In this document: piece by piece, positions 45,394 through 54,020 of the stretch
How positions within the stretch are numbered: position 1 is the first letter of the stretch
How the letters are laid out: the number at the start of each line of letters is the position of its first letter
NCBI GenBank assembly: GCA_022482545.1
Contig: JAKVOZ010000002.1
Span: 150,673 to 214,672, forward strand
DNA length: 64,000 nt
Origin: Bacteroidales bacterium
GTDB taxonomy: Bacteria; Bacteroidota; Bacteroidia; Bacteroidales; P3
Reading direction: 5' to 3'
Made by a program: the position numbers and the translations under genes
The notes under the pieces: generated by a model
Told to the model about the DNA's origin: nothing
Database searches by the model: none
The model's input: the letters and a program-made list of their open reading frames with translations, nothing else

Positions 45394-47424
45394 ATGACAA
45401 AACAAGAGGCAGAAATAAAATTAAAATCAGTATTTGCTATTGAACATTTCTATGACGAACAATGGCAGGCAATTGACAAAATCCTTAACGGAAAACGAAT
45501 TCTGATGATACAAAGAACCGGCTTTGGGAAATCTCTATGTTATCAATTTCCAGCAACACAGTTTTCTGGTGTTACCGTTATATTTTCTCCATTAATTGCC
45601 TTAATGCGGGATCAAGTTAAAAATCTGTTATCGAAAGGAATTTCTGCCGCATTTATTAATTCGGAACAAACTAATGAGATTAATTCTCAAACCATTCAAA
45701 ATGCGATTGATGGAAAAATCAAAATTTTATACATTGCACCAGAACGTCAAGAAAACCAAGAATGGATTGATGCGACTCGTAAAATGAATTTATCTATGGT
45801 TGTTATAGATGAAGCACATACTATTTCTACATGGGGACATGATTTTCGTCCAGCTTTTCGACGAATTATTAACTTAGTACGTCTATTGCCACAACATTTC
45901 CCAATATTAGCGACGACCGCAACAGCAACAAAACGTGTTCAAGAAGATATTGAAAAGCAAATTGGAGGAAATCTCATCACAATTCGAGGAAATCTGACAA
46001 GAAGAAATTTTAACTTATATGTAATAAAAGTAAATTCCGAAGACGAGAAAATGTTGTGGTTAGCTAAGAATTTGAATAACATTAATGGGACAGGATTAAT
46101 TTACGCAGGAACACGAGTTGATACTGAAGTTTACGCAAAATGGTTAGATTTTGTAGGGGTTAATGCTGTTGGATACAATGCCGGATTTGATGTTGAGACA
46201 CGAAAAGATATTGAAAACGGATTAATGCAAAACCGTTGGAAATGTGTTGTTTCCACAAATGCGTTAGGAATGGGAATTGACAAAGCCGATATTCGTTTTA
46301 TTATACACACACAAATTCCCGCATCTCCAATTCATTATTATCAGGAAATAGGACGTGCTGGTCGTGATGGAAAACCAACTGACATTATCTTATTCTTTAA
46401 CGAAAGTAAAGATAATGATGGAGTGTATGAGGATTATAAACTTCCAAAATCATTTATTGATGGAGGCCGACCTGACGTAAAGAAATACCAAAAGGTAATT
46501 AATGAAGTAAAACAAGAACCATTAGGCGAAAGAGATATAATGAAACGTGCAAATTTGAAACAAACACAAATTCGTGTTATCAAAGCCGATTTAATAGATC
46601 AAGGAATCATAAAGGAAGTTTTTTATGGAAAGAGTAAAAAATACGAATATCAGTTTGGAGCAAAGGAACTTAATACGGAAGTATTTGAGAAATTACGACA
46701 AGCAAAATTGAAAGATTTAGATGCAATGGTTGATTATATTTATACAATAAAACCAAGGATGCAGTATTTATGCAAGTTTTTAGATGACGAAACGACCGAA
46801 GTGTATACAAATTGCGACAATACTAATCTAACATCATATAAAATATCAATCAATGAAACATTACAAGATAAGCTACGAGAATTTAGAGAATCATATTTCC
46901 CAATCTTGGAGGTCCAATTAGGAAATATGGCAAATGGGGTAGCTGCATCATATTATGGACAATCAACTATTGGAGCGACATTACATCGTTGTAAATATGA
47001 GAATGGCGGTGATTTCCCTGATTATCTTCTAAAACTCACACTGAAAGCCTATTACAAAACATTCAAAAATAAGCGTTTTGATTTAATCTTATATGTACCA
47101 CCTACACATTCAGGTGATCTTGTAAGAAACTTTGCTGAAAAAATATCGTCAGTAATTAAAGTGCCTATTTCTCACAGTCTTTGCAAAACAAGAGAGACTA
47201 CAGAACAAAAAATATTTCAAAATGCTTATAGCAAAAGAGATAATATAGTGAATGCATTTAATATTGATTCTAAAATTGTTGCAAACAAAAAAGTCATTCT
47301 TGTTGATGATATTTTTGATAGCGGAGCAACAATTAAAGAAATCGGAAAATTATTAACATCAAAAGGTGCTATAATAATTGCACCTCTCGTTATAGCCAAA
47401 ACAATAGGAGGAGAATTATCATGA
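45394..47424 (+). CDS. RecQ-type helicase fused to a ComF-like phosphoribosyltransferase
   Basis: A 676-residue fusion. The RecQ part has Walker A RTGFGKSLCYQ (about 41-51), DEAHTISTWGHDFRP (about 139-153), TTATAT (about 174-179) and motif VI QEIGRAGRDG (about 317-326), so the ATPase set is complete. A winged-helix-like segment spans about 380-440. The zinc region (about 456-475) retains CDN but has lost most of the four cysteines. From about 560 a phosphoribosyltransferase domain follows: ILYVPPTHSGD, the ComF-like KTRETTEQK and SKRDNIVNAF, and the PRPP motif ILVDDIFDSGATIKE (about 635-649). The DprA-like gene overlaps its stop codon. Predicted DNA-sensing or defence module; substrate unknown. 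Confidence 0.9.
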   Translation: MTKQEAEIKLKSVFAIEHFYDEQWQAIDKILNGKRILMIQRTGFGKSLCYQFPATQFSGVTVIFSPLIALMRDQVKNLLSKGISAAFINSEQTNEINSQTIQNAIDGKIKILYIAPERQENQEWIDATRKMNLSMVVIDEAHTISTWGHDFRPAFRRIINLVRLLPQHFPILATTATATKRVQEDIEKQIGGNLITIRGNLTRRNFNLYVIKVNSEDEKMLWLAKNLNNINGTGLIYAGTRVDTEVYAKWLDFVGVNAVGYNAGFDVETRKDIENGLMQNRWKCVVSTNALGMGIDKADIRFIIHTQIPASPIHYYQEIGRAGRDGKPTDIILFFNESKDNDGVYEDYKLPKSFIDGGRPDVKKYQKVINEVKQEPLGERDIMKRANLKQTQIRVIKADLIDQGIIKEVFYGKSKKYEYQFGAKELNTEVFEKLRQAKLKDLDAMVDYIYTIKPRMQYLCKFLDDETTEVYTNCDNTNLTSYKISINETLQDKLREFRESYFPILEVQLGNMANGVAASYYGQSTIGATLHRCKYENGGDFPDYLLKLTLKAYYKTFKNKRFDLILYVPPTHSGDLVRNFAEKISSVIKVPISHSLCKTRETTEQKIFQNAYSKRDNIVNAFNIDSKIVANKKVILVDDIFDSGATIKEIGKLLTSKGAIIIAPLVIAKTIGGELS

Positions 47425-48536
47425 ATCAGCAAGAATTAACTTATTGGGTAACGTTGTCATTAATGCCAAAGATATGGACAAAACGCAAAAATGAATTATT
47501 CGTAAATTGTTTCAATCGAAATCATAACATCATAGATTTATTTGAAAATGAAAATCTTTGGAATGAGTTGATATTAACACAAGACGAATTGTCGCTTTTT
47601 AAAGAAACAAAAGCTCAATTGTCGCAAAATGCTTTTTTGGTAGAAGATTTATTGAACCAAGGATATGAAATTATTCCAATTATCTCAAAAGATTACTCCC
47701 TAACTTTGAAAATCAATCTTAAATATAATGCACCAATTGTGCTGTTTATCAAAGGTAATAAACAACTATTGCAAGAAAAGTCTATAGCCATTGTCGGTTC
47801 TCGCAAAGCGGAAGATAGTTCATTGAGGTTTACAGATGATGTGGCAAAAAAATGTTCAAAAGAATTTAAAGTAGTTGTAAGTGGATTTGCAAAAGGTATT
47901 GATAAACAGGCGTTAGATTCAACTTTAGCGGTAAAAGGACAGAGTATAATAGTCCTTCCTCAGGGCATTAATACGTTTTCAAGTGGAATGAAGCAGTATT
48001 ATAGACAAATCAACCAAGGAGATGTACTTATCTTAAGTACATTTCATCCAAGATCTCCTTGGAGTGTAAAATTGGCTATGGCAAGAAATTCTATAATTTA
48101 TGGTTTGGCAAAAGAGATATATGTGGCACAATCTGATAATAAAGGAGGAACATGGTCCGGTGTACTTGCTGGATTAAGTAAGGGTAGAACTATCTATGTA
48201 CGAAATCCAAATGTTGGAGAAAAAAACGCAAATAACCTTCTGATAGAAAAGGGAGCAAAGCCTGTAGATATGAATGGTAATTTAATTATAGAATCAGAAC
48301 TCACATCGTTAGTGTCAGAACCTATGACTGAGGGGGATAATATTGAAAATAGAATTATAAAGTTATTGAAAGAAGGTTTTTACTCCACAAAAGAAATAAT
48401 TAGTAAACTAAATTTGTCAATTACAGAGGCAAAATTAAGGAGTCAATTACGAAAGAGAGATGATATAGAAGAGATAAAAGGGAGACCAATAAAATTTAAA
48501 ATTAATAATGCTAAAAATGAGCCTACTCTATTTTAA
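47421..48536 (+). CDS. DprA/Smf-family protein, partner of the RecQ-PRTase
   Basis: A 371-residue DprA homologue. The Rossmann (SLOG) core shows IAIVGSRKAEDSS (about 122-134), VVSGFAKGIDKQAL (about 152-165) and the DprA signature ARNSIIYGLAKEIYVAQ (about 221-237), with GGTW near 242-245. Canonical DprA has GID followed by a histidine after AA or AH; here it is GIDKQAL. A C-terminal winged-helix-like region spans about 310-365. The ATG overlaps the RecQ-PRTase stop codon (ATGA), so expression is coupled. Housekeeping DprA handles single-stranded DNA in transformation; this island copy is more likely a system-specific sensor or antitoxin. Confidence 0.9.
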   Translation: MNQQELTYWVTLSLMPKIWTKRKNELFVNCFNRNHNIIDLFENENLWNELILTQDELSLFKETKAQLSQNAFLVEDLLNQGYEIIPIISKDYSLTLKINLKYNAPIVLFIKGNKQLLQEKSIAIVGSRKAEDSSLRFTDDVAKKCSKEFKVVVSGFAKGIDKQALDSTLAVKGQSIIVLPQGINTFSSGMKQYYRQINQGDVLILSTFHPRSPWSVKLAMARNSIIYGLAKEIYVAQSDNKGGTWSGVLAGLSKGRTIYVRNPNVGEKNANNLLIEKGAKPVDMNGNLIIESELTSLVSEPMTEGDNIENRIIKLLKEGFYSTKEIISKLNLSITEAKLRSQLRKRDDIEEIKGRPIKFKINNAKNEPTLF

Positions 48537-48569
48537 TAACATTTTATTCTATGTACCAAGGATAGACTT

Positions 48570-49241
48570 ATTGATTAAAGGATATAAATACGAAGAATAC
48601 AACTACAAACAAGCTGAATATGTCGTAAATAATAAAAATCCAGGTGTTAGCCGTTGCAATAACTATCTCTGAAAACTCTGTTCATACCAGCCAACAGCAC
48701 TGCAACTGGAGTTTACCAAGTTCTTGACTATAACCAAGGCGTTGGCTTGATGTTTGAACCGGAGGCGACACGCTTGCCAACACGTTCAAATCCGACCATG
48801 GTAATTTTTTGGACTGTTTTCCGCAAGGTATTTTACCACGAAACAATCTCATACAATCGTCGCAAAGACAGTGAATTTGTATAGTTGGAAAAACCTCATT
48901 TTCTGGCTCTTTTGTCGGGTACACCTTGCCAAATTCAAAGTATCATCCCTGATGCTGAAAACGGTCTGTTTATCCGCTTTATTTTCTACTATATGAATGT
49001 GCACTTGGAGTAGCTCGATGTCTTTGCCGACAGTGAAAGCGGAACGCTTGACTATCATTTTCAACATTACGGCAATCAGTTTCACGAACTTTACAAAATG
49101 CTGCAAGGCTCTGAACCTATTAAATTTAGTTTTACAAGCCAGCAACAATCCGAGTTCAACGCCTATTTCGATGAAGCTCAAAGACAATATACCGCTCTGT
49201 TAGGGCTTGATATTGTCGCCTCTGTCCGCTGTTTGGGCTGA
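48570..49241 (+). pseudogene. DUF3987 protein remnant
   Basis: Plus-strand frames yield pieces of the DUF3987 family of Bacteroidetes mobilizable elements: FIPANSTATGVYQVLDYNQG near 48681-48740, DTLANTFKSDHGNF near 48768-48810, YHETISYNRRKDSEFV near 48833-48880, LLSGTPCQIQSIIPDAENGL near 48909-48968 and YGNQFHELYKMLQGSEPIKF near 49068-49127. Two in-frame TAG codons and at least two frameshifts separate them. The N-terminal half is missing. Its decay matches that of the integrase at the other end. Confidence 0.75.
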
Positions 49242-49268
49242 TATAATTATAATGTAATATTTTACAAG

Positions 49269-49313
49269 AAACAGCATAGAAACAGATTTATATTTTTATG
49301 CTGTTTTATTTTA
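49269..49313 (+). terminator. Hairpin before the right direct repeat
   Basis: AAACAGCATA (49269-49278) pairs perfectly with TATGCTGTTT (49297-49306) and is followed by TATTTT. It may have been the original terminator of the upstream host gene at 44143, as the shared ATAATGTAATATTTT words precede it; the left copy lacks it. Confidence 0.65.
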
Positions 49314-49406
49314 ATATAATCTATTGTTTACTTGCTTCTTTATATATGAAATTAATATTAAGGGATGATATTATTTTCTAATAACAACAAAATGAATCGC
49401 TATTCT
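49309..49406 (+). repeat. Right copy of the 98-bp direct repeat flanking the island
   Basis: Gap-free match to 44157-44254 with two substitutions. Its last 13 bases (GAATCGCTATTCT) are also the first unit of the host periodic array that continues to 49512, so the junction lies within that array. Confidence 0.92.
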
Positions 49407-49512
49407 AAAAAAATAGTTCTTGATTCTATTTTATTATCTTTTGATTCTATTTTAGTAGAATCAAGAACTATTTTACTATATCTTCATTCCATAAAAATAG
49501 TCCTTAATAGTT
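49394..49512. repeat. 21-bp periodic array (family B) at the island junction
   Basis: Unit starts 49394, 49415, 49436, 49457, 49478 and 49499, all exactly 21 bases apart. Units alternate orientation: AGTTCTTGATTCTATTTT, ATCTTTTGATTCTATTTT, then AGAATCAAGAACTATTTT, with a 20-base near-palindrome GATTCTATTTTAGTAGAATC between units 3 and 4. The first unit is split by the end of the 98-bp direct repeat. Confidence 0.88.
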
Positions 49513-49602
49513 ACTTAAACAAACATAATTAATGCAAATCTTTTTAGTAAGATAAGTTTTAAAAAAAATATCTTTTTTCACATTCGTTTAATAAATATTT
49601 TA

Positions 49603-49610
49603 TACCTTTG
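49603..49610 (+). promoter_or_regulatory. -7 element of ftsX promoter
   Basis: TACCTTTG, 44 bases ahead of the ftsX ATG. Confidence 0.65.
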
Positions 49611-49654
49611 CAAGTTAATAATATAGTGTATGAATTTTATTGATTTTTTAAGAA

Positions 49655-50536
49655 ATGGAAAAAGATAATATAAAACAAAATAAGAGAAGACTTTGGACTG
49701 CTAATTTTTCAACAATATTGAGTATTAGTTTGGTATTATTTATGGTAGCCTTTATTGTTTTATTCTCTTTTCATGCTTATTATCTTTCAAATCAAATAAA
49801 AGAAGAAGTATCATTTACGGTTTATATGACAAATGAGGCAACACCACAAGATGCTGCTCTTTTACAAACAGATATTAATAATAATCCAATAGTTAAGTCT
49901 TCAAGATATATATCTTCGGATATGGCAGCACAAATGATGGATAAGGTTATGGGGGCAAGTCATCTTGATGTTTTAGATGGTTATAATCCATATCAAGCAT
50001 CGATAGAAGTGCATTTGAAAGGGGAAAGTCTTAATGTTAGGCAGATAAAAGGATTTATTAATACAATGGAAAGCAAACCAACAGTTGATTTTGTGGATTA
50101 TAGAGACGACCTTATTAATGATATTAATGGAGAAATATATGATGTGAGTGCATTTGTTTTAGTTTTTCTTCTTTGTCTGTTATTCATCTCAATGACATTA
50201 ATAAATCATACAATAAGTCTTACAATATCATCAAAGAAATTATTAATAAGGAGTATGCTTCTTGTTGGAGCAAATCCTTCATATATAAGAAGACCATTCT
50301 TGCAAAAGGGTTTATTTTTAGGATTGTTTGGAGGAATACTTGCAGATGTGTTTGTAGCAGGAGTTATGTTTTGGATATACACACTTTTGAGAGGATTAGA
50401 TTTTTCTCCATTCTATGATTTTTATGTAATCTTAGCTTTGGGGATAATTGTTTTAGGAATAGTCCTTTCGTTTGTCTTCTCATATATAGCAGTTATAAGA
50501 AATATGAATTTAAAAAATTATAAATTATATAATTAA
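49655..50536 (+). CDS. ftsX: Cell division protein FtsX
   Basis: Membrane partner of FtsE; the complex controls peptidoglycan hydrolases at the division septum. The 293 residues show a basic cytoplasmic start (KQNKRRLWTANFSTILSI), a first helix (about 21-45), an extracytoplasmic domain (about 46-165) and three more helices (about 166-190, 220-245, 255-285) with the FtsX segment SKKLLIRSMLLVGANPSYIR (about 192-211). ftsE is not adjacent. The following order DUF3098, uppP, truB is a conserved Bacteroidetes arrangement, so one transcript is likely. Confidence 0.93.
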   Translation: MEKDNIKQNKRRLWTANFSTILSISLVLFMVAFIVLFSFHAYYLSNQIKEEVSFTVYMTNEATPQDAALLQTDINNNPIVKSSRYISSDMAAQMMDKVMGASHLDVLDGYNPYQASIEVHLKGESLNVRQIKGFINTMESKPTVDFVDYRDDLINDINGEIYDVSAFVLVFLLCLLFISMTLINHTISLTISSKKLLIRSMLLVGANPSYIRRPFLQKGLFLGLFGGILADVFVAGVMFWIYTLLRGLDFSPFYDFYVILALGIIVLGIVLSFVFSYIAVIRNMNLKNYKLYN

Positions 50537-50551
50537 AAACGAATAAAAGAA

Positions 50552-50857
50552 ATGCAAACACAAAAAAAAGCAACTAAACCATTTTCTAATAAAGGGTCAA
50601 TAATAGAAAAAAAACCACAATTTCAATTTGCTTTTGAAAAAGAGAATTATTTGTGGATGATAATAGGAGTTGTAGTTTTAGCAATAGGATATATATTATT
50701 AATAGGTGGAGGAAGTGATAACCCAAATGAATTTAATTATAGTTTGTTTGATACAAGAAGATTAGTTATTGCACCAATTTTAATAGTGGCAGGACTTATT
50801 ATAGAGGTTTATGCTATTATGAAGAAAGCAAAAAAAGATAAAACAAACAAAGAATAA
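50552..50857 (+). CDS. DUF3098 small membrane protein
   Basis: A 101-residue protein with a charged N-terminus and two membrane helices (about 32-53 and 72-92) joined by the loop GGGSDNPNEFNYSLFDTRRL, which is the DUF3098 signature. Function unknown; it is nearly always found between ftsX and uppP in Bacteroidetes, which suggests a role in the cell envelope or division. It starts 15 bases after ftsX and ends 9 bases before uppP. Confidence 0.92.
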   Translation: MQTQKKATKPFSNKGSIIEKKPQFQFAFEKENYLWMIIGVVVLAIGYILLIGGGSDNPNEFNYSLFDTRRLVIAPILIVAGLIIEVYAIMKKAKKDKTNKE

Positions 50858-50866
50858 TAATATTTT

Positions 50867-51655
50867 ATGAATTTAATTCAAACGATAATAATATCTATTG
50901 TTGAAGGCCTAACAGAGTTTTTACCAGTTTCTTCAACAGGACATATGATATTGGCACAAGGAATAATGGGAATAAAGAGTGATGAATTTGTAAAGATGTT
51001 CACTGTTTGTATTCAATTTGGTGCTATTCTTTCAGTAATAGTTATTTATTGGAAAAGATTTCTTCAATCATGGAGTTTTTATTGGAAACTATTGACGGCA
51101 TTCATTCCAGCAGCAGTGATAGGATTTCTTTGTAGTGATTACATAGATGCTTTATTGGAAAGCCCACTTGTTGTTGCTATTATGCTTGTTATAGGAGGAG
51201 TGTTTATGTTGTTTGTAGATAAGATATTCAATAAACCTGCTGATGACCAAACAATAACATATAAGAAAAGTTTTATTATAGGCTTTTGTCAATGTATTGC
51301 AATGATACCAGGAGTTAGTCGTAGTATGGCAACGATAGTTGGAGGTATGAGTCAAAAACTTAATCGTAAAACAGCAGCAGAGTTTTCTTTCTTCCTTGCA
51401 GTACCAACAATGGCAGCCGCAAGTGGATATAAATTACTAAAAATATTTATGGATAATAAAACTCTTTTAACGGATAATATCAATACCCTTATTCTTGGTA
51501 ATGTTGTAGCATTTGTTGTTGCAATATTAGCAATAAAATTCTTCATAGCATTTCTTACTAAATATGGATTTAAGGCTTTTGGATATTATAGAATAGTTGC
51601 AGGAGCAGTTATTATTATTCTTATGCTTTGTGGTGTTAGTCTTTCTATTTCATAA
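50867..51655 (+). CDS. uppP: Undecaprenyl-diphosphatase (BacA/UppP)
   Basis: Dephosphorylates undecaprenyl diphosphate to recycle the lipid carrier for peptidoglycan and O-antigen synthesis. The 262-residue polytopic membrane protein has the two catalytic loops [17 protein letters not shown] (about 13-29) and [14 protein letters not shown] (about 146-159), with the active glutamates, serine and arginine. Bacitracin resistance is the classical phenotype of overexpression. Third gene of the ftsX operon. Confidence 0.97.
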   Translation: MNLIQTIIISIVEGLTEFLPVSSTGHMILAQGIMGIKSDEFVKMFTVCIQFGAILSVIVIYWKRFLQSWSFYWKLLTAFIPAAVIGFLCSDYIDALLESPLVVAIMLVIGGVFMLFVDKIFNKPADDQTITYKKSFIIGFCQCIAMIPGVSRSMATIVGGMSQKLNRKTAAEFSFFLAVPTMAAASGYKLLKIFMDNKTLLTDNINTLILGNVVAFVVAILAIKFFIAFLTKYGFKAFGYYRIVAGAVIIILMLCGVSLSIS

Positions 51656-51668
51656 ACAATAGTAATTT

Positions 51669-52352
51669 ATGATAGATTTAAAAGAAGGTTGTTTTCTTTT
51701 GATAGATAAGCCTTATACTTGGACATCTTTCCAAGTAGTAAACAAAATAAAATATAAGATAAGAAACTTAACGAAAGAAAAGAAGTTTAAGATAGGACAT
51801 GCAGGGACGTTGGACCCTCTTGCTACGGGGCTTCTTATTATTTGTATAGGACATTACACTAAAAAAATACAAGAGTTTCAAGATTTTGATAAAGAATATA
51901 TAGGTTCATTCTGTCTTGGAGCAACAACAAAGAGTTTTGATAAGGAACATGAAGTTGATAACACTTATCCAACAAATCATATTACGGAAGATTTGATTTA
52001 TAAGACAGCTTCTTCTTTTGTTGGCATACAAGAACAAGTTCCACCAGTTTATTCTGCAATAAAAATAGATGGCAAACGTGCTTATGAATATGCAAGAGAA
52101 GAAAATGAAGTAGAGATTAAAAAGAAAACAATAGAAATAAAAGAATTTGAGATAACAGAAATAACTATGCCGGAAGTAAAGTTTAGAGTAGTTTGTAGTA
52201 AAGGAACATATATACGTTCATTGGCAAGAGATTTTGGACTAAGACTAAATAGTGGGGCATATCTTTCTTCTCTTCGTAGAACAAGAATAGGCGACTTTCA
52301 TATAGAACAAGCAAAACAAATAGACGATTTAGATAAAGAGATAATAGAATAA
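51669..52352 (+). CDS. truB: tRNA pseudouridine(55) synthase TruB
   Basis: Converts uridine 55 in the T loop of tRNAs to pseudouridine. The 227 residues start with GCFLLIDKPYTWTSFQVVNK (about 7-26) and contain the catalytic stretch KIGHAGTLDPLATGLL (about 41-56), whose aspartate is near 49, then GSFCLGATTKSFD and PPVYSAIKIDGKRAYEYAR. Only the short C-terminal tail is present, as in other Bacteroidetes. The window also holds a tRNA-Gly lacking the target uridine. Confidence 0.97.
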   Translation: MIDLKEGCFLLIDKPYTWTSFQVVNKIKYKIRNLTKEKKFKIGHAGTLDPLATGLLIICIGHYTKKIQEFQDFDKEYIGSFCLGATTKSFDKEHEVDNTYPTNHITEDLIYKTASSFVGIQEQVPPVYSAIKIDGKRAYEYAREENEVEIKKKTIEIKEFEITEITMPEVKFRVVCSKGTYIRSLARDFGLRLNSGAYLSSLRRTRIGDFHIEQAKQIDDLDKEIIE

Positions 52353-52366
52353 AATATTGTAAAGAT

Positions 52367-53473
52367 ATGGGGATAAAGAAGTTTTTCCAAACAAAACCTA
52401 TGAGAATAATAAGAAAGGTTTTTATTTATGGATTTGCCATTTTTGGGTTTGGAGTATTTTCAGCATGGGCAATATATAGTTTAGGATTAACAAACAATAG
52501 GGGATTAGTTGATAAAAACAATAGATACTTGGCTTCTGTTTCAAGTATAAAACAAGTAAAGAATACAAAAGAAGAAAATCATTTTGTTATAGATAATTAT
52601 TTGAAACTAATAACGCTAAGCAAGTTGTATCCAAAAAATGCAGACCTTATTCTTAGTGGTTTGCATAATTCAAAAGATGATAGATTGCTTACACAAATGA
52701 TAGCGGCATGTGAACTTTATATGAAAGATAACCAAGAATATACTTCATTATATAATAAAGGTAAAGAGATATTTGGTAATAGTAATGCAAGTAATAACAA
52801 TAAAAATGCAATTGTTTGGATGAATGCACCAGAGTGGGAAGCGTTGAAACAAGCAATACTAAAAGATAGAGCCTTAATAGATAGTGCAGCAAAGATAACA
52901 GGAGTTGAGCCACGACTTATTGTTGGTTGCTTGGTGGGAGAGCAGATAAGATTATTTAATAGTAAAAGAGAGATGTATAAGAAATATCTTGGACCAGTTA
53001 AAGTGCTTAGTGTTCAAAGTCAGTTCTCTTTTGGTGTTAATGGAATAAAAGATTTTACTGCACAAGCAGTTGAACAAAATCTTAAAAACACATCTTCACC
53101 ATTTTATATGGGAGATAAATATGCTCATATTCTTGATTATAGAAGTGGAGGTGGAGATTCATCAAGAATAAAAAGATTGGTAGATTATCATAATCATCTT
53201 TATTCATACATATATACTGGTTGCATAATTCATCAAACAAGAAACCAATGGAAAAGAAGCGGTTATGATATATCCAATCGTCCAGAAATTCTTTTCACTC
53301 TTTTTAATGTTGGTTTTTCGCAAAGCCACCCAAGTGCAAATCCAGAATGTGGAGGTTCTCATATAACAGTTGCTGATAAGGTTTATACTTTTGGTGCAAT
53401 AGGATTTGACTTTTATTATTCAGGAGAAATGGCAGATGCGTTTCCTTATTGGAAAAATCATTTTATAGACTAA
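52367..53473 (+). CDS. Membrane-anchored protein, possibly lysozyme/transglycosylase-like
   Basis: A 368-residue protein with a membrane helix at about 17-38 and the rest outside the cytoplasm. The segment KITGVEPRLIVGCLVGEQIR (about 177-196) with FSFGVNGIKDFTAQAVEQNL (about 220-239), and later RPEILFTLFNVGFSQSHPSA (about 303-322), resemble the E-x-Q, SxG and N-x-G pattern of lytic transglycosylases, but the match is weak and I infer only a lysozyme-like fold. Its place after truB in the ftsX/uppP operon fits peptidoglycan work. It ends 7 bases before the M6 fragment. Confidence 0.6.
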   Translation: MGIKKFFQTKPMRIIRKVFIYGFAIFGFGVFSAWAIYSLGLTNNRGLVDKNNRYLASVSSIKQVKNTKEENHFVIDNYLKLITLSKLYPKNADLILSGLHNSKDDRLLTQMIAACELYMKDNQEYTSLYNKGKEIFGNSNASNNNKNAIVWMNAPEWEALKQAILKDRALIDSAAKITGVEPRLIVGCLVGEQIRLFNSKREMYKKYLGPVKVLSVQSQFSFGVNGIKDFTAQAVEQNLKNTSSPFYMGDKYAHILDYRSGGGDSSRIKRLVDYHNHLYSYIYTGCIIHQTRNQWKRSGYDISNRPEILFTLFNVGFSQSHPSANPECGGSHITVADKVYTFGAIGFDFYYSGEMADAFPYWKNHFID

Positions 53474-53480
53474 TAAGACT

Positions 53481-53909
53481 ATGAAAATACATGGAAGAAT
53501 ACTGATGTTTTTTATTTTAATGGCAATAGTGCCTTTAATGATAGTAAATGCACTAAATGTCCATAGTGTATCTCATACTTTTGTGCCAGCAGATAGCAGA
53601 CCAATAACAATACAACAACCAAATGGTAAAATGCTTACTTTTATTCTTAGAGGTGATGAAAGAATATCGTGGGGCGAAACGCTTGATGGTTATACCTTAT
53701 TATATAATGAGAATGGTTTTTTTGAGTTTGCTTGTGTTGATGATAATAAAAATCTTGTGCCAAGTGGAATTTTGGCATGCAATGAAAACGAAAGAGATGA
53801 GCAAGAAAAAAACTTTTTGGAAACAATTAAGCCAAAACTATTCTTTTCTAAAAAACAGATAGAACAAAGAAATAACAGATTTTACCAAAAAAATAACTTG
53901 CAAAAATAG
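53481..53909 (+). pseudogene. Orphan M6-type metalloprotease prodomain (gene truncated)
   Basis: The 142 residues have a signal peptide (about 1-26, ending MIVNALN) and the N-terminal prodomain of secreted M6 family proteases: VPADSRPITIQQPNGKMLTF (about 36-55), then LRGDERISWGETLDGYTLLY and NGFFEFACVDD. The catalytic domain with HExxH is missing: the frame stops at a TAG that is already part of the periodic array starting at 53908. Either a deletion fused the gene to the array, or the fragment survives as a stand-alone inhibitor-like prodomain. Truncated pseudogene is the simpler reading. Confidence 0.65.
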
Positions 53910-54020
53910 AATAAAGAACTATTTTATTATCTTTTGATTCTATTTCAATAAAATGAAGAATTATTTTATTATTTCTTGAATATATTTCAATAAAATAAAA
54001 AACTATTTTAGTAGGTTTTC
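53908..54020. repeat. 21-bp periodic array (family B) abutting the M6 fragment
   Basis: Unit starts 53908, 53929, 53950, 53971, 53992 and 54013, all exactly 21 bases apart. Orientation alternates: AGAATAAAGAACTATTTT, ATCTTTTGATTCTATTT, AAAATGAAGAATTATTTT, ATTTCTTGAATATATTT, AAAATAAAAAACTATTTT. The first unit contains the stop codon of the preceding gene. Bases 54025-54240 are AT-rich with no other signal. Confidence 0.9.

Larger units (their letters stand above)
44157..49406. mobile_element. Acquired island with decayed mobility genes and intact RecQ-PRTase/DprA cargo
   Basis: A 5.15-kb segment flanked by a 98-bp direct repeat. It contains a wrecked tyrosine integrase (left), two intact overlapping genes (RecQ-phosphoribosyltransferase, DprA-like), and a wrecked DUF3987 protein (right). 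Both decayed families belong to Bacteroidetes mobilizable elements. Base composition is visibly richer in G and C than the host flanks and CGA arginine codons are more common. The right junction is inside a host periodic repeat array. Interpretation: an old integrative element that lost its transfer functions but kept a cargo module. Confidence 0.8.

Noticed and set aside
48682..49203. Three short frames on both strands right of the DprA gene
   Set aside because: They are shadows of the decayed DUF3987 gene, whose recognisable pieces lie in other frames.
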